DNA of 64,000 nt, taken from JAQBGV01 sp032128395. GTDB taxonomy: Bacteria > Planctomycetota > UBA8108 > UBA1146. Location of the stretch: NCBI GenBank assembly GCA_032128395.1, contig JAQBGV010000096.1, positions 1 to 64,000 on the forward strand, written 5' to 3'. How positions within the stretch are numbered: position 1 is the stretch's first letter; each line of letters begins with the position of its first letter. A model generated the notes under the pieces. It was not told where the DNA came from. It saw only the letters and a program-made list of their open reading frames with translations, and did not search any database. This document shows positions 37,939-46,382 of this stretch, piece by piece. Both the position numbers and the translations under genes were made by a program.

Positions 37939-38057
37939 CACTCGTCTTCTGCGAGGAGTGTCAGCACGGTTTCGTCGACGGCAAAGCGGTCACTGACTGC
38001 GAGGGCTGTTTCGTCGAAAAGACCGGCGGACCGACCTGCGCGGAGTGCAGCAAGTAG
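37911..38057 (+). pseudogene. 5'-truncated Cys-rich (CxxC) gene remnant
   Basis: Reading from 37911 gives an uninterrupted frame to TAG at 38057 containing LVFCEECQHGFVDGKAV then TDCEGCFVEKTGG and PTCAECSK, three CxxC pairs typical of small secreted metal-binding proteins. There is no start codon or ribosome site: an in-frame TGA lies at 37908-37910. The sequence just upstream (37906-37938) resembles the palindrome at 12280, so the 5' end may have been lost to insertion of that repeat. A rare ATT start at 37917 is the only other option. A strong terminator follows. Confidence 0.55.
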
Positions 38058-38078
38058 CAGCGACAGGCTTGCGGGAGT

Positions 38079-38115
38079 GAAAAGGGCGCGCCCCTCTCGG
38101 GAGCGCGCCCTTTTC
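38079..38115. terminator. Strong bidirectional terminator
   Basis: GAAAAGGGCGCGC (38079-38091) pairs with GCGCGCCCTTTTC (38103-38115), extended by CCC/GGG with one bulged A around TCTC. A T run on the plus side and an A run giving T on the minus side make it effective in both directions, between the Cys-rich genes and the converging dsbD-like gene. Confidence 0.85.
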
Positions 38116-38150
38116 GCATCCGAGCGGGGATCGCGCCGGAGATTCCCCGA

Positions 38151-41039
38151 TCAAGGTGAGGGCAGCACCTCGAACCGGAGCTTGCGCGGCAGCGAGATCG
38201 TCGCGAGGCGCTCGGTGTCTTGATAGAGCCCGGTGACGAGTTGGACGGTCAGCACGTACTCTCCCGGCTCGAGGCCCTCCGCGACGGTGAAAGTCAGCCG
38301 CCCGTCGAACGTCCCCCGGTAGGCGCGGACGGGACCGCCGAGGTAGCGCTCCTCGGCTCCGTCGGAGGAATCCAGCGAGCCGCTCGGGCGGAGAACGGTC
38401 ACCGACTTCCCCGCTTCCTCGATCGAGAGACCCGTAAGGCGGATCTGACTGTGGAACGCGGGACGATCGGTCAGCCCGGTCTCGAGGAACTCGATGAACT
38501 TCCGCTTCGAATTGGTGAACGCTTCACGCGCCACTTCGAGGTGACTCTCACTGTCGAGCACGATGTAGGTCGGGTTCGCGTTGTAGCCGGTCAGTTCCCG
38601 TTGGAGCTCGGTGTAGTCCGCCTCGAGCGGATCGTCGGTGTAGATCTCGAACAATTCGAACTGCCGCAAGAGCGCTTCGGCTTCCGGGTCTCTGAGGATC
38701 CCGCCGGGACCCTCCATCTGTTTGCAGTTCTGTCAGACGTGACCGGTGAAGTTGATGAAAATCGGTCTTCGCTCTCCCCCCGCCGCGATCCGCTCGCGGA
38801 TCGTCTCCAGCTCCGCCGCGAAGGGGACCGGGTTCTCGTAGCTGAGCACTCGCCACTCGAGGCTGGACTCGTCCGCGTAGAACGACTTCACGAGGAGCTG
38901 CGATTCGAGGTTCTTGTTCAGGTGCCCCCCGGCCACCGCCCAGAGGCAGAATCCGGCCGAGACCACGCAGAGGAGGACCAGGACCACCCGGGGAGCGCCG
39001 ATCCGCTGCAGCGGTGAGTCGTGGGGGAAGCGGATCTTGCCGAGGAGGTAGAGCCCCATCGCGAGCAGGAGCACCCCCCAGATCGCGAAGATCACCTCTC
39101 GCGAGATCACGGAGTCGAGGCGCCACCGCCCGATCGTCGCACTGAAGAACTTCCAGGCCGCGATGAGCTCGACGAAACCGAGGACCCCCTTCACGGTGCT
39201 GAGCCACCCTCCCGAGCGCGGCAGCCCCGCGAGCGCTTTCGGGAAGAGCGCGAGGCAGAAGAACGGCAGGGCGAAGGTCGCCGAGAAGGCGAGCATTCCG
39301 ATCGCGGCGTACCCAGGTCCGGAACCAGCGGCGAGAGCGAGGAGGGCTGCTGCGATCGGACCGACGCAAGTGAACGTCGCCACGCTGAAGACGAACCCCA
39401 TCACGAGGACACTCGCCACGCCGTTCCCGCCCCCGCCCCCTGCGGCACGATTGCGCAACCAACTCGGGAGCTGGATGTCGTAGTAGCCGAAGAGGCTGAA
39501 CGCGAAGTAGACGAAGAGAGCGCCGATCCCGAGGTTCACCCAGGCGTTCGTCGCCATGAAGTTCGCGCCCTGCTCGCCGAGGATCGCGCTCAGGACGAGT
39601 CCGAGGGTTGTGAAACTCGTCATCACGCCGACGCAGAAGAGGAGCGCGAGCCCGATCACGCGCGAACGCTTCTGGTGCGCCTGCTTGGTGAAGACACTGA
39701 TCGTGATCGGGATCATCGGGTAGACGCACGGGGTGAGGAGCGCGATCAGGGCGCCGCCGACGCTCAGAGCGACGATCCCCCAGAATCCCGCCTCTTTCGA
39801 CCAGTCCTTCTGGATCGCCGGGATCCGTCTCCCCGTTTCGAGGACTTCGCCCCGAAACGCCACCGTGAGGGTCTCTCCCGAACGCACCTGTGTCCGATCG
39901 AGGCTCGCGGTGAAGCGCACCGGACCCGTCGGCTCGTCGGAGCCGGTCGACCCGCCGTTCTGGGGCACACCCCCCGCCACCTCCATCCCGACGAGGACTG
40001 GAACCACGATCTCGGAGACCGCGGGCAGCTCGCACCCACCCGCGTCGCACGCCTGCGTGCGCACTTTCACGCCGACCCGGTAGCTCCCGACCGGAACGGT
40101 ATCCGGGGCGCGGAATCGCAATCGGAAGGTCGCGGTGCCGACATGCTCGGGCACGTTCTTGCCGTCGACGACGACGATCTTCGGCGCGCTCTCGAGCACT
40201 CCTTCGATCGCTTCGAACGGGCCCGCGTCCGCGACATCCACCTGGACCGGGAGACCGTTGTCGCCGCGATAGTCGAGGCCGTAGAGGTGGAAACCGCGCT
40301 CGATCTTCGCTGTGATCTCGACGGTGAACTCCGCGCCCGGTTCCACCGCGTCGGCTCCACGTGCGGTCAGAGCCACCGTCGGGGAAGCGAGTTTCTCGAC
40401 GACGAGAGAAGTTCCCACCGCACCGGGGCCCGCCTCAGCTCCGCCCCCCGCGGCCGGTCGTTCTTCCCCCACCCACACCGGCAGCGTGAAGGAGAGGATT
40501 TCGGTCGGAAGACACTGGTTCGCATCGCAGACCATGTAGGTGAACTCGACGGTGGCCGCGTAGCGACCGGGAGCGAGATCGGCGGGTGCCTCGAGCGGGA
40601 GACGAAAGGGGACCTTCCCCTCGTGCTCCAGCATCACCCCGCCCATCACATCGTCGTAGTGGGACCTCGGCTTCGGCTCGATCGCAACCCCCGCAGCGCG
40701 GAAGGGTCCGAGTTGGGTCGCGACGTACGCCGTCGGCGTGCCGAGGTCTTCGAGGAGCTGCATCCCGTAGATGTGCCAACCACGATCGATCACGGCCTCG
40801 ACGACGAGTTCGAAGCGGCTCCCGGGAGCAACCCCATCGATCCCCTTCGCGTGCAGCAACACCGGCGCGTCATCGGCCGCCCGGGCCTCCTGATCGAAGG
40901 GGGGAGGGGAAGAGTCGTCGGCGGGGGCGGGGGAGAGTCCCGCGAGGAGCCCCCCGAGGACCAAGAGGGTCGAGAAGAGCCTCGAGGTCTGGGGTGCGTG
41001 GATAACGGTGGGGGTCACGAAGCCTCCGTCGGGGATCAT
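38151..41039 (-). CDS. DsbD-type thiol:disulfide interchange protein, putative selenoprotein (UxxC)
   Basis: Reading through the TGA at 38733-38735 gives 962 residues. Order: signal peptide; two DsbD-alpha-like domains, each with a Cys pair (CDANQC at 171-176, CDAGGC at 331-336); a membrane domain of about eight helices with the DsbD cysteines in LLTPCVYPMIP (Cys438) and VATFTCVGPIAA (Cys558); and a C-terminal periplasmic thioredoxin domain. That domain reads INFTGHV-[UGA]-QNCKQME, where relatives have a CxxC (as in FTAxWCxNCKxxE), so UGA replaces exactly the first catalytic Cys (residue 769; Cys772 is the partner). The fold continues past it, with cis-Pro NANPTYIVLD. A hairpin follows the UGA. 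It would pass electrons from thioredoxin to periplasmic thiols. Start may instead be a GTG at 41018 after GGAGG. Confidence 0.85.
38694..38714 (-). promoter_or_regulatory. Candidate bacterial SECIS hairpin
   Basis: On the coding strand, 18 bases after the UGA, GAGGGUCCC pairs with GGGAUCCUC (9 bp including one G-U) around a GGC loop that begins with G. Stem length, distance from the UGA and a G at the loop start fit the general form of bacterial SECIS elements, which lie inside the reading frame just after the UGA. GC-rich sequence forms hairpins easily, so this is supporting evidence only. Confidence 0.5.
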
Positions 41040-41224
41040 GGGCGAGAGCGGGCCATTCCATCGAACCGCGGCGGGATCGAGTTCCCGGGACGACGAGATC
41101 CTCCCCGGCCGCTCCTCCCAAGTCGAGCGATGGTAGCCCGGCCGCTCTTCGCGACAACTGTCTCGGGGAGACGGGGGGTACCCCCTCGGGTATCCTCCTC
41201 GTCCGAACGGCGGGAAGGAGCAGC

Positions 41225-42079
41225 ATGGGCGAGGGTCTGCGGGGGATGCGAGCGAGCTTCCAAATCGGGGGGCGCCATCGGCCGGCCCCGCTCTGGATCG
41301 TCGGTCCCGACGTCATCGAGGACGAGGGGTTCACCCTCGAGGTCGCTCACGCCCTTGCGGAGGTCGCGACGCGGCGAGGCCTCTCCCTGCTCTTCAAGGC
41401 CTCGTACGAGAAAGCAAACCGCTCCCGGGGGGACTCCTTCCGAGGCCCAGGGATCGACCGCGGTCTCGAAATTCTCGCTCGGGTCCGCGGGGAGACCGGG
41501 CTCCCCGTGACGAGCGATGTGCACACCGCGGAAGAGGCGCGACGATCGGCGGAGGTCCTCGACGTGGTCCAGATCCCCGCGTTCCTCAGCCGCCAGAATG
41601 CGCTCCTCGAAGCCGCCGCGGAAGGTGGGCGCACCGTCAATCTGAAGAAGGGGCAGTTCCTCGCTCCGAGCGACGTGCCGCAGCGGGTCGAAGTGCTCCG
41701 TCGGGCGGGCGCCGGCGATGTCTGGATCACCGAACGAGGGGTGAGTTTCGGCTACTTGCGGCTCGTCAATGATCTCCGAGTTCTCCCTGCGATCCGCGCG
41801 ACCGGAGCCGCCGCGATCTTCGATGCGACCCACAGCGTGCAGAGTCCGGGGGGAGGAGTCGACGGTTCGAGCGGCGGGGAACGCTCGATGATTCCGATTC
41901 TCGCCCGCGCCGCCGTCGCGGCCGGATTCGATGGGTTCTTCTTCGAGGTGCACCCCGACCCCGAGCGCGCACTCTGCGACGGTCCGAACGCACTCCCGCT
42001 CGACCGCCTCGAGGCTCTCTTCGATCAGCTCGAGCCGCTCGCGTGCGTCGTCCGCGAGATCCCCGATCTCGAGCTGTGA
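41225..42079 (+). CDS. kdsA: 3-deoxy-8-phosphooctulonate (Kdo-8-P) synthase
   Basis: 284 residues from the ATG at 41225, after AAGGAG. It joins phosphoenolpyruvate and arabinose-5-phosphate to make Kdo-8-phosphate for lipopolysaccharide. Family motifs: LLFKASYEKANRSRGDSFRG, TSDVHTAEEA, VNLKKGQFLAP, FDATHSVQ, FFFEVHPDPERALCDGPNAL. The N-terminal strand reads WIVGPDVIEDEG; metal-dependent enzymes have GPCxIES with Cys as ligand and metal-independent ones have Asn, so Asp here is unusual. The other metal ligands (His in DATHS, Glu in FFFEVH, Asp in CDGPN) are kept. Its presence implies a Kdo-containing outer membrane. The stop overlaps the next start (GTGA). Confidence 0.93.
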   Translation: MGEGLRGMRASFQIGGRHRPAPLWIVGPDVIEDEGFTLEVAHALAEVATRRGLSLLFKASYEKANRSRGDSFRGPGIDRGLEILARVRGETGLPVTSDVHTAEEARRSAEVLDVVQIPAFLSRQNALLEAAAEGGRTVNLKKGQFLAPSDVPQRVEVLRRAGAGDVWITERGVSFGYLRLVNDLRVLPAIRATGAAAIFDATHSVQSPGGGVDGSSGGERSMIPILARAAVAAGFDGFFFEVHPDPERALCDGPNALPLDRLEALFDQLEPLACVVREIPDLEL

Positions 42080-42828
42080 CCGACGAGAACTTCGAACCGG
42101 CGCAGATCGACGAACCTCGGATCCACGTGGTCATCCCCGCGCTCGACGAGGAAGAGAGCATCGGCGCGGTGCTCGGCGACCTCCCGTGGGATCGACTCGC
42201 AACCGTGACGGTCGGCGACAACGGATCCCGGGACCGCACTCGCGAGATCGCCCGCGCCGCCGGGGCCACCGTGGTCGACGCCCCGCGGCGCGGATACGGC
42301 TCGGCGTGCCTCGCCGCCCTCGCCGCCCTCCCCCCTGCGACCTGTGCGCGTCGAGAAATCGTCGTCTTCGTCGATGCCGACTACTCCGATCACCCGGGGG
42401 ACCTCCCCGAGCTGGTCGCTCCGATCCTCGACGGCCGTGCGGTCCTCGTCATCGGAACCCGCCTGAACCCTCGCTGTCAACCGGGGGCGCTCCTCCCCCA
42501 GGCTCGGTTCGGGAATCGGTTCGCGACCGCTCTGATCGAAGCGATCCACGGGGTGCGATTCACCGACCTCGGCCCTTTCCGAGCGATCCGTCGCGACGTC
42601 CTGGCATCCCTCCGGATGGAGGACCCGGACTTCGGGTGGACGGTGGAGATGCAGGTGAAGGCGGCGGAGCGAGGGCTCGCGGTGACGGAGGTGCCGGTCG
42701 GCTATCGGAGACGGGTCGGCCACTCGAAGATCACCGGGACGCTGCGGGGAACGATCCTCGCCGGGAAGAAGATCATCGGGGTGATTCTCGGACGTGCGAT
42801 GCGGCAGAAGATCGAAGAAGTGTGGTGA
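42076..42828 (+). CDS. GT2 family glycosyltransferase (polyprenyl-phosphate sugar synthase type)
   Basis: 250 residues from a GTG at 42076 overlapping kdsA. A GT-A fold: VVIPALDEEESIGAVL, nucleotide-sugar pocket VGDNGSRDRTREIA, the DxD-like VDADYSDHPGD, and the family motif TDLGPFRAIRR, with GWTVEMQVKA and VPVGYRRRVGHSKI following. This is the dolichyl-phosphate mannose / DPM1-DPG synthase type, without C-terminal membrane helices. It probably charges a lipid-phosphate carrier or a glycan in envelope biosynthesis, in line with its translational coupling to kdsA. Sugar unknown. Confidence 0.85.
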   Translation: MTDENFEPAQIDEPRIHVVIPALDEEESIGAVLGDLPWDRLATVTVGDNGSRDRTREIARAAGATVVDAPRRGYGSACLAALAALPPATCARREIVVFVDADYSDHPGDLPELVAPILDGRAVLVIGTRLNPRCQPGALLPQARFGNRFATALIEAIHGVRFTDLGPFRAIRRDVLASLRMEDPDFGWTVEMQVKAAERGLAVTEVPVGYRRRVGHSKITGTLRGTILAGKKIIGVILGRAMRQKIEEVW

Positions 42829-42837
42829 GCGAAGTGG

Positions 42838-44967
42838 TCAGCGATCCTTCGCCTCGGGCAGACCGTTCTCGCTCCCCGCGGTGAACTCGATCAGCACGCG
42901 GTCCACGCTATCCGACGCACCCTCGATTCGGACCACCCCCACCCTGGCGGCGAACGTCATCCGATGCTCCGCGCTCCAGGTGCGTCCCCCCTCGTCCGAG
43001 TCGAGCGAGTTCTTGGCATGGACCTCACGAACGTCTTCGAAGGTCCCCGCAGGGGTCTCGACCGGGCGAGCCGGGCGAGCCACTTCTCGCACGTAGGAGA
43101 AGGCGCCGCGGCGCCACTCCCAGCGGTCCCCGGGGACGAGTGCGCCTCGGATCAGGATCTCGCCCGGCGGAGCGGTCGGGGAGCCGAGAACCAGCTCACC
43201 ATCTCTTATCCAGGCCCGGGTGTCGTAGGGAACGCGTCCCTGACCCTCGACCCGGATGATCACCAGCCAACCACCTTGCGAATCGAGGCTCGAGCTCCGT
43301 ACTTCGCGCGTCTCCTTGCTGCCATCGCCGAGCCGGTAGGTCCAGCGTGTCCCGACCGCGACCGGGAACCAATGGGAGATCGCTTCGACCGTGTCTCCCG
43401 AGCGCTCCGGGCGGGGGAGTCGCGACGGCGTGGGATCGACCGGTCGATCGGCGCCGACCCGAGAACCGAGTTCGATCCCCGACTCGCCGTACATCGTCGA
43501 GAGCCGGGATGCGAATACGCGGCGCTCCGCCTCGGTGATGAACGCAGGGAGCGGCCCTCCGAGGAACTCCGCGAGGCGCTCGACCGCGATCGCGTCCCGC
43601 TTCGGGAGGAACTCGTGGAGGAGTCCGAGGATTTCGATCGCGCGTTCCTCCTGTCTCTGCGACAGCTCATCGACCGCCCGGCGGACGAGGGAGCCCACCT
43701 GGCGCGTGGCGTTCGAGGACTCGGCGATCGGGTCGATCTCGCGGGCCAGAGTCAGCGCGGCGCGCGCGTCCTGGATGCCTCCTCGCCCGATCGCGTCGAG
43801 GCCGAGTTCCTGCAACCGCGCTGCGACGGTGCGCTCCGATCCCTCCGAGCCTTCGAGCAAATGGGAGTTCTCACGGAACCAACGCTCGAGGTCGCCCGCC
43901 CCTCCGGCCCGGAGCGCGCGGTCGATCCCCCGCTCCCTGAGCTCCGAGAGCCGATCCGAGAGGTCCGTGCCCTCCACGGCACGCAGGCGTTCGAGCGCCT
44001 CGGCCGCGAGAGTGGCGATCGGAAGGTCTCCGGTGAGTTCGGCTTGGCGCAGGCGCGCCTCGGCGAGTGCGATGCGCATCTCGCGGACCTGCACCTCGAC
44101 CCACGGATAGTCACGCGCCGCTTCCTCGATCGACTGCCCCGCGAGGGGAAGATCGCCGAGAGCGATCGCCGAGCGCGCCTTCCGAAACAGAATCGCCTCG
44201 GGAAACGTCGCGTGTTCGAAGTGGGGATCCGTGGTGACCACGGCTCGCCAATGCGTCGCCGCGCGTTCCCGATCGAGCGGCCACCAAATTCGTGCAAGTT
44301 CTCGCCGCGCTCCCGGGGCCGGGGACCGGAGCCGGGTCCGCTCCTCGAGCTCTGCCGCTCGGATCGGGAAGCCCCCGCGGCGGAACACCTCCGCGGCGAC
44401 GCCGAGCGCGAGTAGGTCGTCCGGAAATTCGGAGGAGACGCGGAGCGCGAGGCGGAGCGCGTCGATCTCGTGACCCGACTCGGTCTCGACGACCAGTTGG
44501 AGGAGGAGAGGATCGACCCAGGTCGGTTCCTGCTCCGCGACCCCTTGGGCGCCGCGCAACGCGAAGTCCCAGTCGCCGCGCAGGAGCGACGCGAGTGCGT
44601 CCGCGAAGAGCCGGCGACTCTCGGCGCGCACTCGTGATGAGGGGCGCTGCCCGAGCTCCGCGGCCACGTGATCGGACCAACTCGTCACGGCGGGGGTCTC
44701 GGTCGTCCGCCCATCGGCACTCTCGCCGGTCGGTACGATCGTCCGGACGTCTTGCGCAGGAATCTCGATGATTCCCCCCCCGATCTGGACGCGGTACGCG
44801 CCCTCGGCGTAGCCCACCACGACTCCGATGACCGAACTCCCATCCTTCCGGACGAGACGCTCGAGCTCCCCCTCGGCGGCGACCGCAGATGGGAATACGA
44901 ACGCGAAACCACAGAGGAGGAGGGCGAGAACAGCTCTCCGTCCAGCCTCGTTCATCGGTGCTCGCAT
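42838..44967 (-). CDS. Exported helical-repeat protein
   Basis: 709 residues from the ATG at 44967, which follows GAGAGG. A signal peptide (about residues 5-31, AVLALLLCGFAFVFPSAVAA) leads to a small beta domain (LVRKDGSSVIGVVVGYAEGA, a pattern common in planctomycete exoproteins), then a long TPR-like helical region of about 400 residues, and a C-terminal beta domain with VAVGTRWTYRLGDGSKETRE and VETPAGTFEDVREV. The last block resembles domains found in many lipoprotein-like proteins of unknown function. No enzyme motif seen. It converges with the glycosyltransferase (9 bases apart). Confidence 0.6.
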   Translation of the reverse strand: MRAPMNEAGRRAVLALLLCGFAFVFPSAVAAEGELERLVRKDGSSVIGVVVGYAEGAYRVQIGGGIIEIPAQDVRTIVPTGESADGRTTETPAVTSWSDHVAAELGQRPSSRVRAESRRLFADALASLLRGDWDFALRGAQGVAEQEPTWVDPLLLQLVVETESGHEIDALRLALRVSSEFPDDLLALGVAAEVFRRGGFPIRAAELEERTRLRSPAPGARRELARIWWPLDRERAATHWRAVVTTDPHFEHATFPEAILFRKARSAIALGDLPLAGQSIEEAARDYPWVEVQVREMRIALAEARLRQAELTGDLPIATLAAEALERLRAVEGTDLSDRLSELRERGIDRALRAGGAGDLERWFRENSHLLEGSEGSERTVAARLQELGLDAIGRGGIQDARAALTLAREIDPIAESSNATRQVGSLVRRAVDELSQRQEERAIEILGLLHEFLPKRDAIAVERLAEFLGGPLPAFITEAERRVFASRLSTMYGESGIELGSRVGADRPVDPTPSRLPRPERSGDTVEAISHWFPVAVGTRWTYRLGDGSKETREVRSSSLDSQGGWLVIIRVEGQGRVPYDTRAWIRDGELVLGSPTAPPGEILIRGALVPGDRWEWRRGAFSYVREVARPARPVETPAGTFEDVREVHAKNSLDSDEGGRTWSAEHRMTFAARVGVVRIEGASDSVDRVLIEFTAGSENGLPEAKDR

Positions 44968-45060
44968 CCGAAAGCCTCTCCAGATGACCCCCGTGCCGGG
45001 GGACATCGCCATCTCGGAGATCGGCTCGGAGCGCCCTAGGCTTGACCCTTCTCGGTCCCA

Positions 45061-45220
45061 CTAGTGCCCTGAGTCAAGAATCGCGTGCAAAGCGGCGGGA
45101 ACTCGGCAGCGTTCGCGAGCGACGGCGTCGTGCTCAAGGAACACGTCCACGAGGAGCGACGGACGGAACGCCGTCGAGGGCCCGTCCATCGGTGGGCGAA
45201 CTTCTGACTCAGGACGCTAG
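45061..45220. mobile_element. 160-bp MITE-like element with ~19-bp inverted ends
   Basis: The left end CTAGTGCCCTGAGTCAAGAA (45061-45080) matches the reverse complement of the right end (45202-45220, TTCTGACTCAGGACGCTAG) in CTAG, CCTGAGTCA and GAA, with 3 mismatches and one extra base. The interior is non-coding GC-rich sequence. The size, inverted ends and absence of a transposase fit a MITE. Both ends carry CTAG, which may be part of the ends or a target duplication. The right end supplies the stop codon of the gene at 45217. Confidence 0.6.
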
Positions 45221-46047
45221 TCCTCGAAATTTGCGGATCCGGCGTCTCCGGGGAAGAGCGCCACCAGTTCCGCGGTGGCCGCCGCTAGGGCGTCGCGCAG
45301 CCGTGAACGACGACTCGACCCGGTCAGCAGCCACACCTCGTGGAGCGCGCGAGGGGCCAGTTGATCGGAGGCGAGTCGGCCGATCAGGGGGGGGGCCGGG
45401 ACGACACCCGCGAGTGCGGCCCGCAGCCGGCGATACTGGTCACGGTGCCCCTCACCCCGGGGAGACTTGTTGTACAGGTAGACGAGGACCATCCCCCCTG
45501 CGGTCGCCGCGGCGATCCCATCGCGCCACTTCCCCCACCGGTGGAAGAGGTCGTAGGGGTCGATCAGGACGAGCGCGGGAGCGAGTGGCGCGATCGACCG
45601 GAGGATCTGCTCGCCGCTCTCCCCGACGAGCGGTTCGGTCCCGGAGAACGGGCGCCACGAGGCGAGACGATCGCGGTTGCGGTCGAAGACGCGGAGCAGT
45701 CCCCCGGCGCCGAGCTCTTCTCGCCGGCGGTGGAGCAAGAGTCCGCTCGAGGGCCAGTGGTCCTCTCCCCCAGCGTGGATGAGCGCTTCGCGAAGGGGCC
45801 TTGGTGCGCGCCCCCGTCGGCTCCGCGCGGCCGCCGTCAACGGATAGGATGGCGCGCCGGCGCAGAGATCGAAGACCGACCGGCCTGCTTCCCCGCGGAG
45901 TTCTTCGGCGACCGGGAGCAGCCACGCCGCCTTCAGCAGATCGCCGCGGTTTCCCGGCTCGTAGAGGAGGAGCCGGTCCCGCGGGGCTCGAGTCTGCTTC
46001 GGTCGCCATCGCCAGCCGCGCGATCCTTCGGTCTCTTCCGTGGACAT
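45217..46047 (-). CDS. Possible RlmJ-like SAM-dependent methyltransferase
   Basis: 276 residues, weakly recognised. GNRGDLLKAAWLLPVAEELR resembles the N-terminal GNHADVLKH segment of the 23S rRNA A2030 methyltransferase RlmJ; VFDLCAGAPSYPL then looks like its SAM-binding DTHAGAG, and ALVLIDPYDLFHRW sits where RlmJ has the catalytic DPPY. The replacement of DPPY by DPYD would be unusual for an active adenine N6-methyltransferase. The final ED-stop lies inside the inverted end of the 45061 element, so the original C-terminus may have been changed. Start ATG 46047. Other methyltransferase families remain possible. Confidence 0.4.
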   Translation of the reverse strand: MSTEETEGSRGWRWRPKQTRAPRDRLLLYEPGNRGDLLKAAWLLPVAEELRGEAGRSVFDLCAGAPSYPLTAAARSRRGRAPRPLREALIHAGGEDHWPSSGLLLHRRREELGAGGLLRVFDRNRDRLASWRPFSGTEPLVGESGEQILRSIAPLAPALVLIDPYDLFHRWGKWRDGIAAATAGGMVLVYLYNKSPRGEGHRDQYRRLRAALAGVVPAPPLIGRLASDQLAPRALHEVWLLTGSSRRSRLRDALAAATAELVALFPGDAGSANFED

Positions 46048-46091
46048 TCGCTCAGGATATCGAGTGAAAGAAGAAGAGGAAGGAGTGCCGG

Positions 46092-46364
46092 ATGCACGGC
46101 CTGAATTGCGACCGCTGCGACAAGACTCTGCTCCTCGATGAGAATGTGCGCTACGAGGTCCGCATCATCGTCCAGGCCGCATACGATCCGATGGAGATCA
46201 CCGGCGGCGACCTCGAACAGGGTGGCTCGGAGGGGTGGCAGAGACTCCTCGAGGAACTCGAAAAGTTGAGTGAGGAGGAGGCGCAGGACCAAATCTACCG
46301 CGACCTGCGCTTCGATCTCTGTCCGCCGTGCCAAAGGGTGTATCTGAAGAAACCGCTGCCGTAG
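46092..46364 (+). CDS. Small zinc-ribbon-like protein
   Basis: 90 residues from the ATG at 46092, preceded by GAAGGAG. Two CxxC knuckles bracket the protein: NCDRCDK (Cys6, Cys9) and LCPPCQRVY (Cys77, Cys80). An acidic helical middle (EELEKLSEEEAQDQIYRDL) separates them. The arrangement suggests one zinc ion held by both ends. Unknown function, probably cytosolic. Divergent from the methyltransferase-like gene with 44 bases between starts. Confidence 0.7.
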   Translation: MHGLNCDRCDKTLLLDENVRYEVRIIVQAAYDPMEITGGDLEQGGSEGWQRLLEELEKLSEEEAQDQIYRDLRFDLCPPCQRVYLKKPLP

Positions 46365-46382
46365 TCTTGACCCCTCGCGCCC

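Noticed and set aside
38733..38735. Plain nonsense mutation or two separate genes at the DsbD UGA
   Set aside because: The stop falls exactly on the catalytic Cys codon, the downstream part has no ribosome site or independent start that makes sense, and the thioredoxin fold needs both parts. Sequencing error is still possible but less likely.
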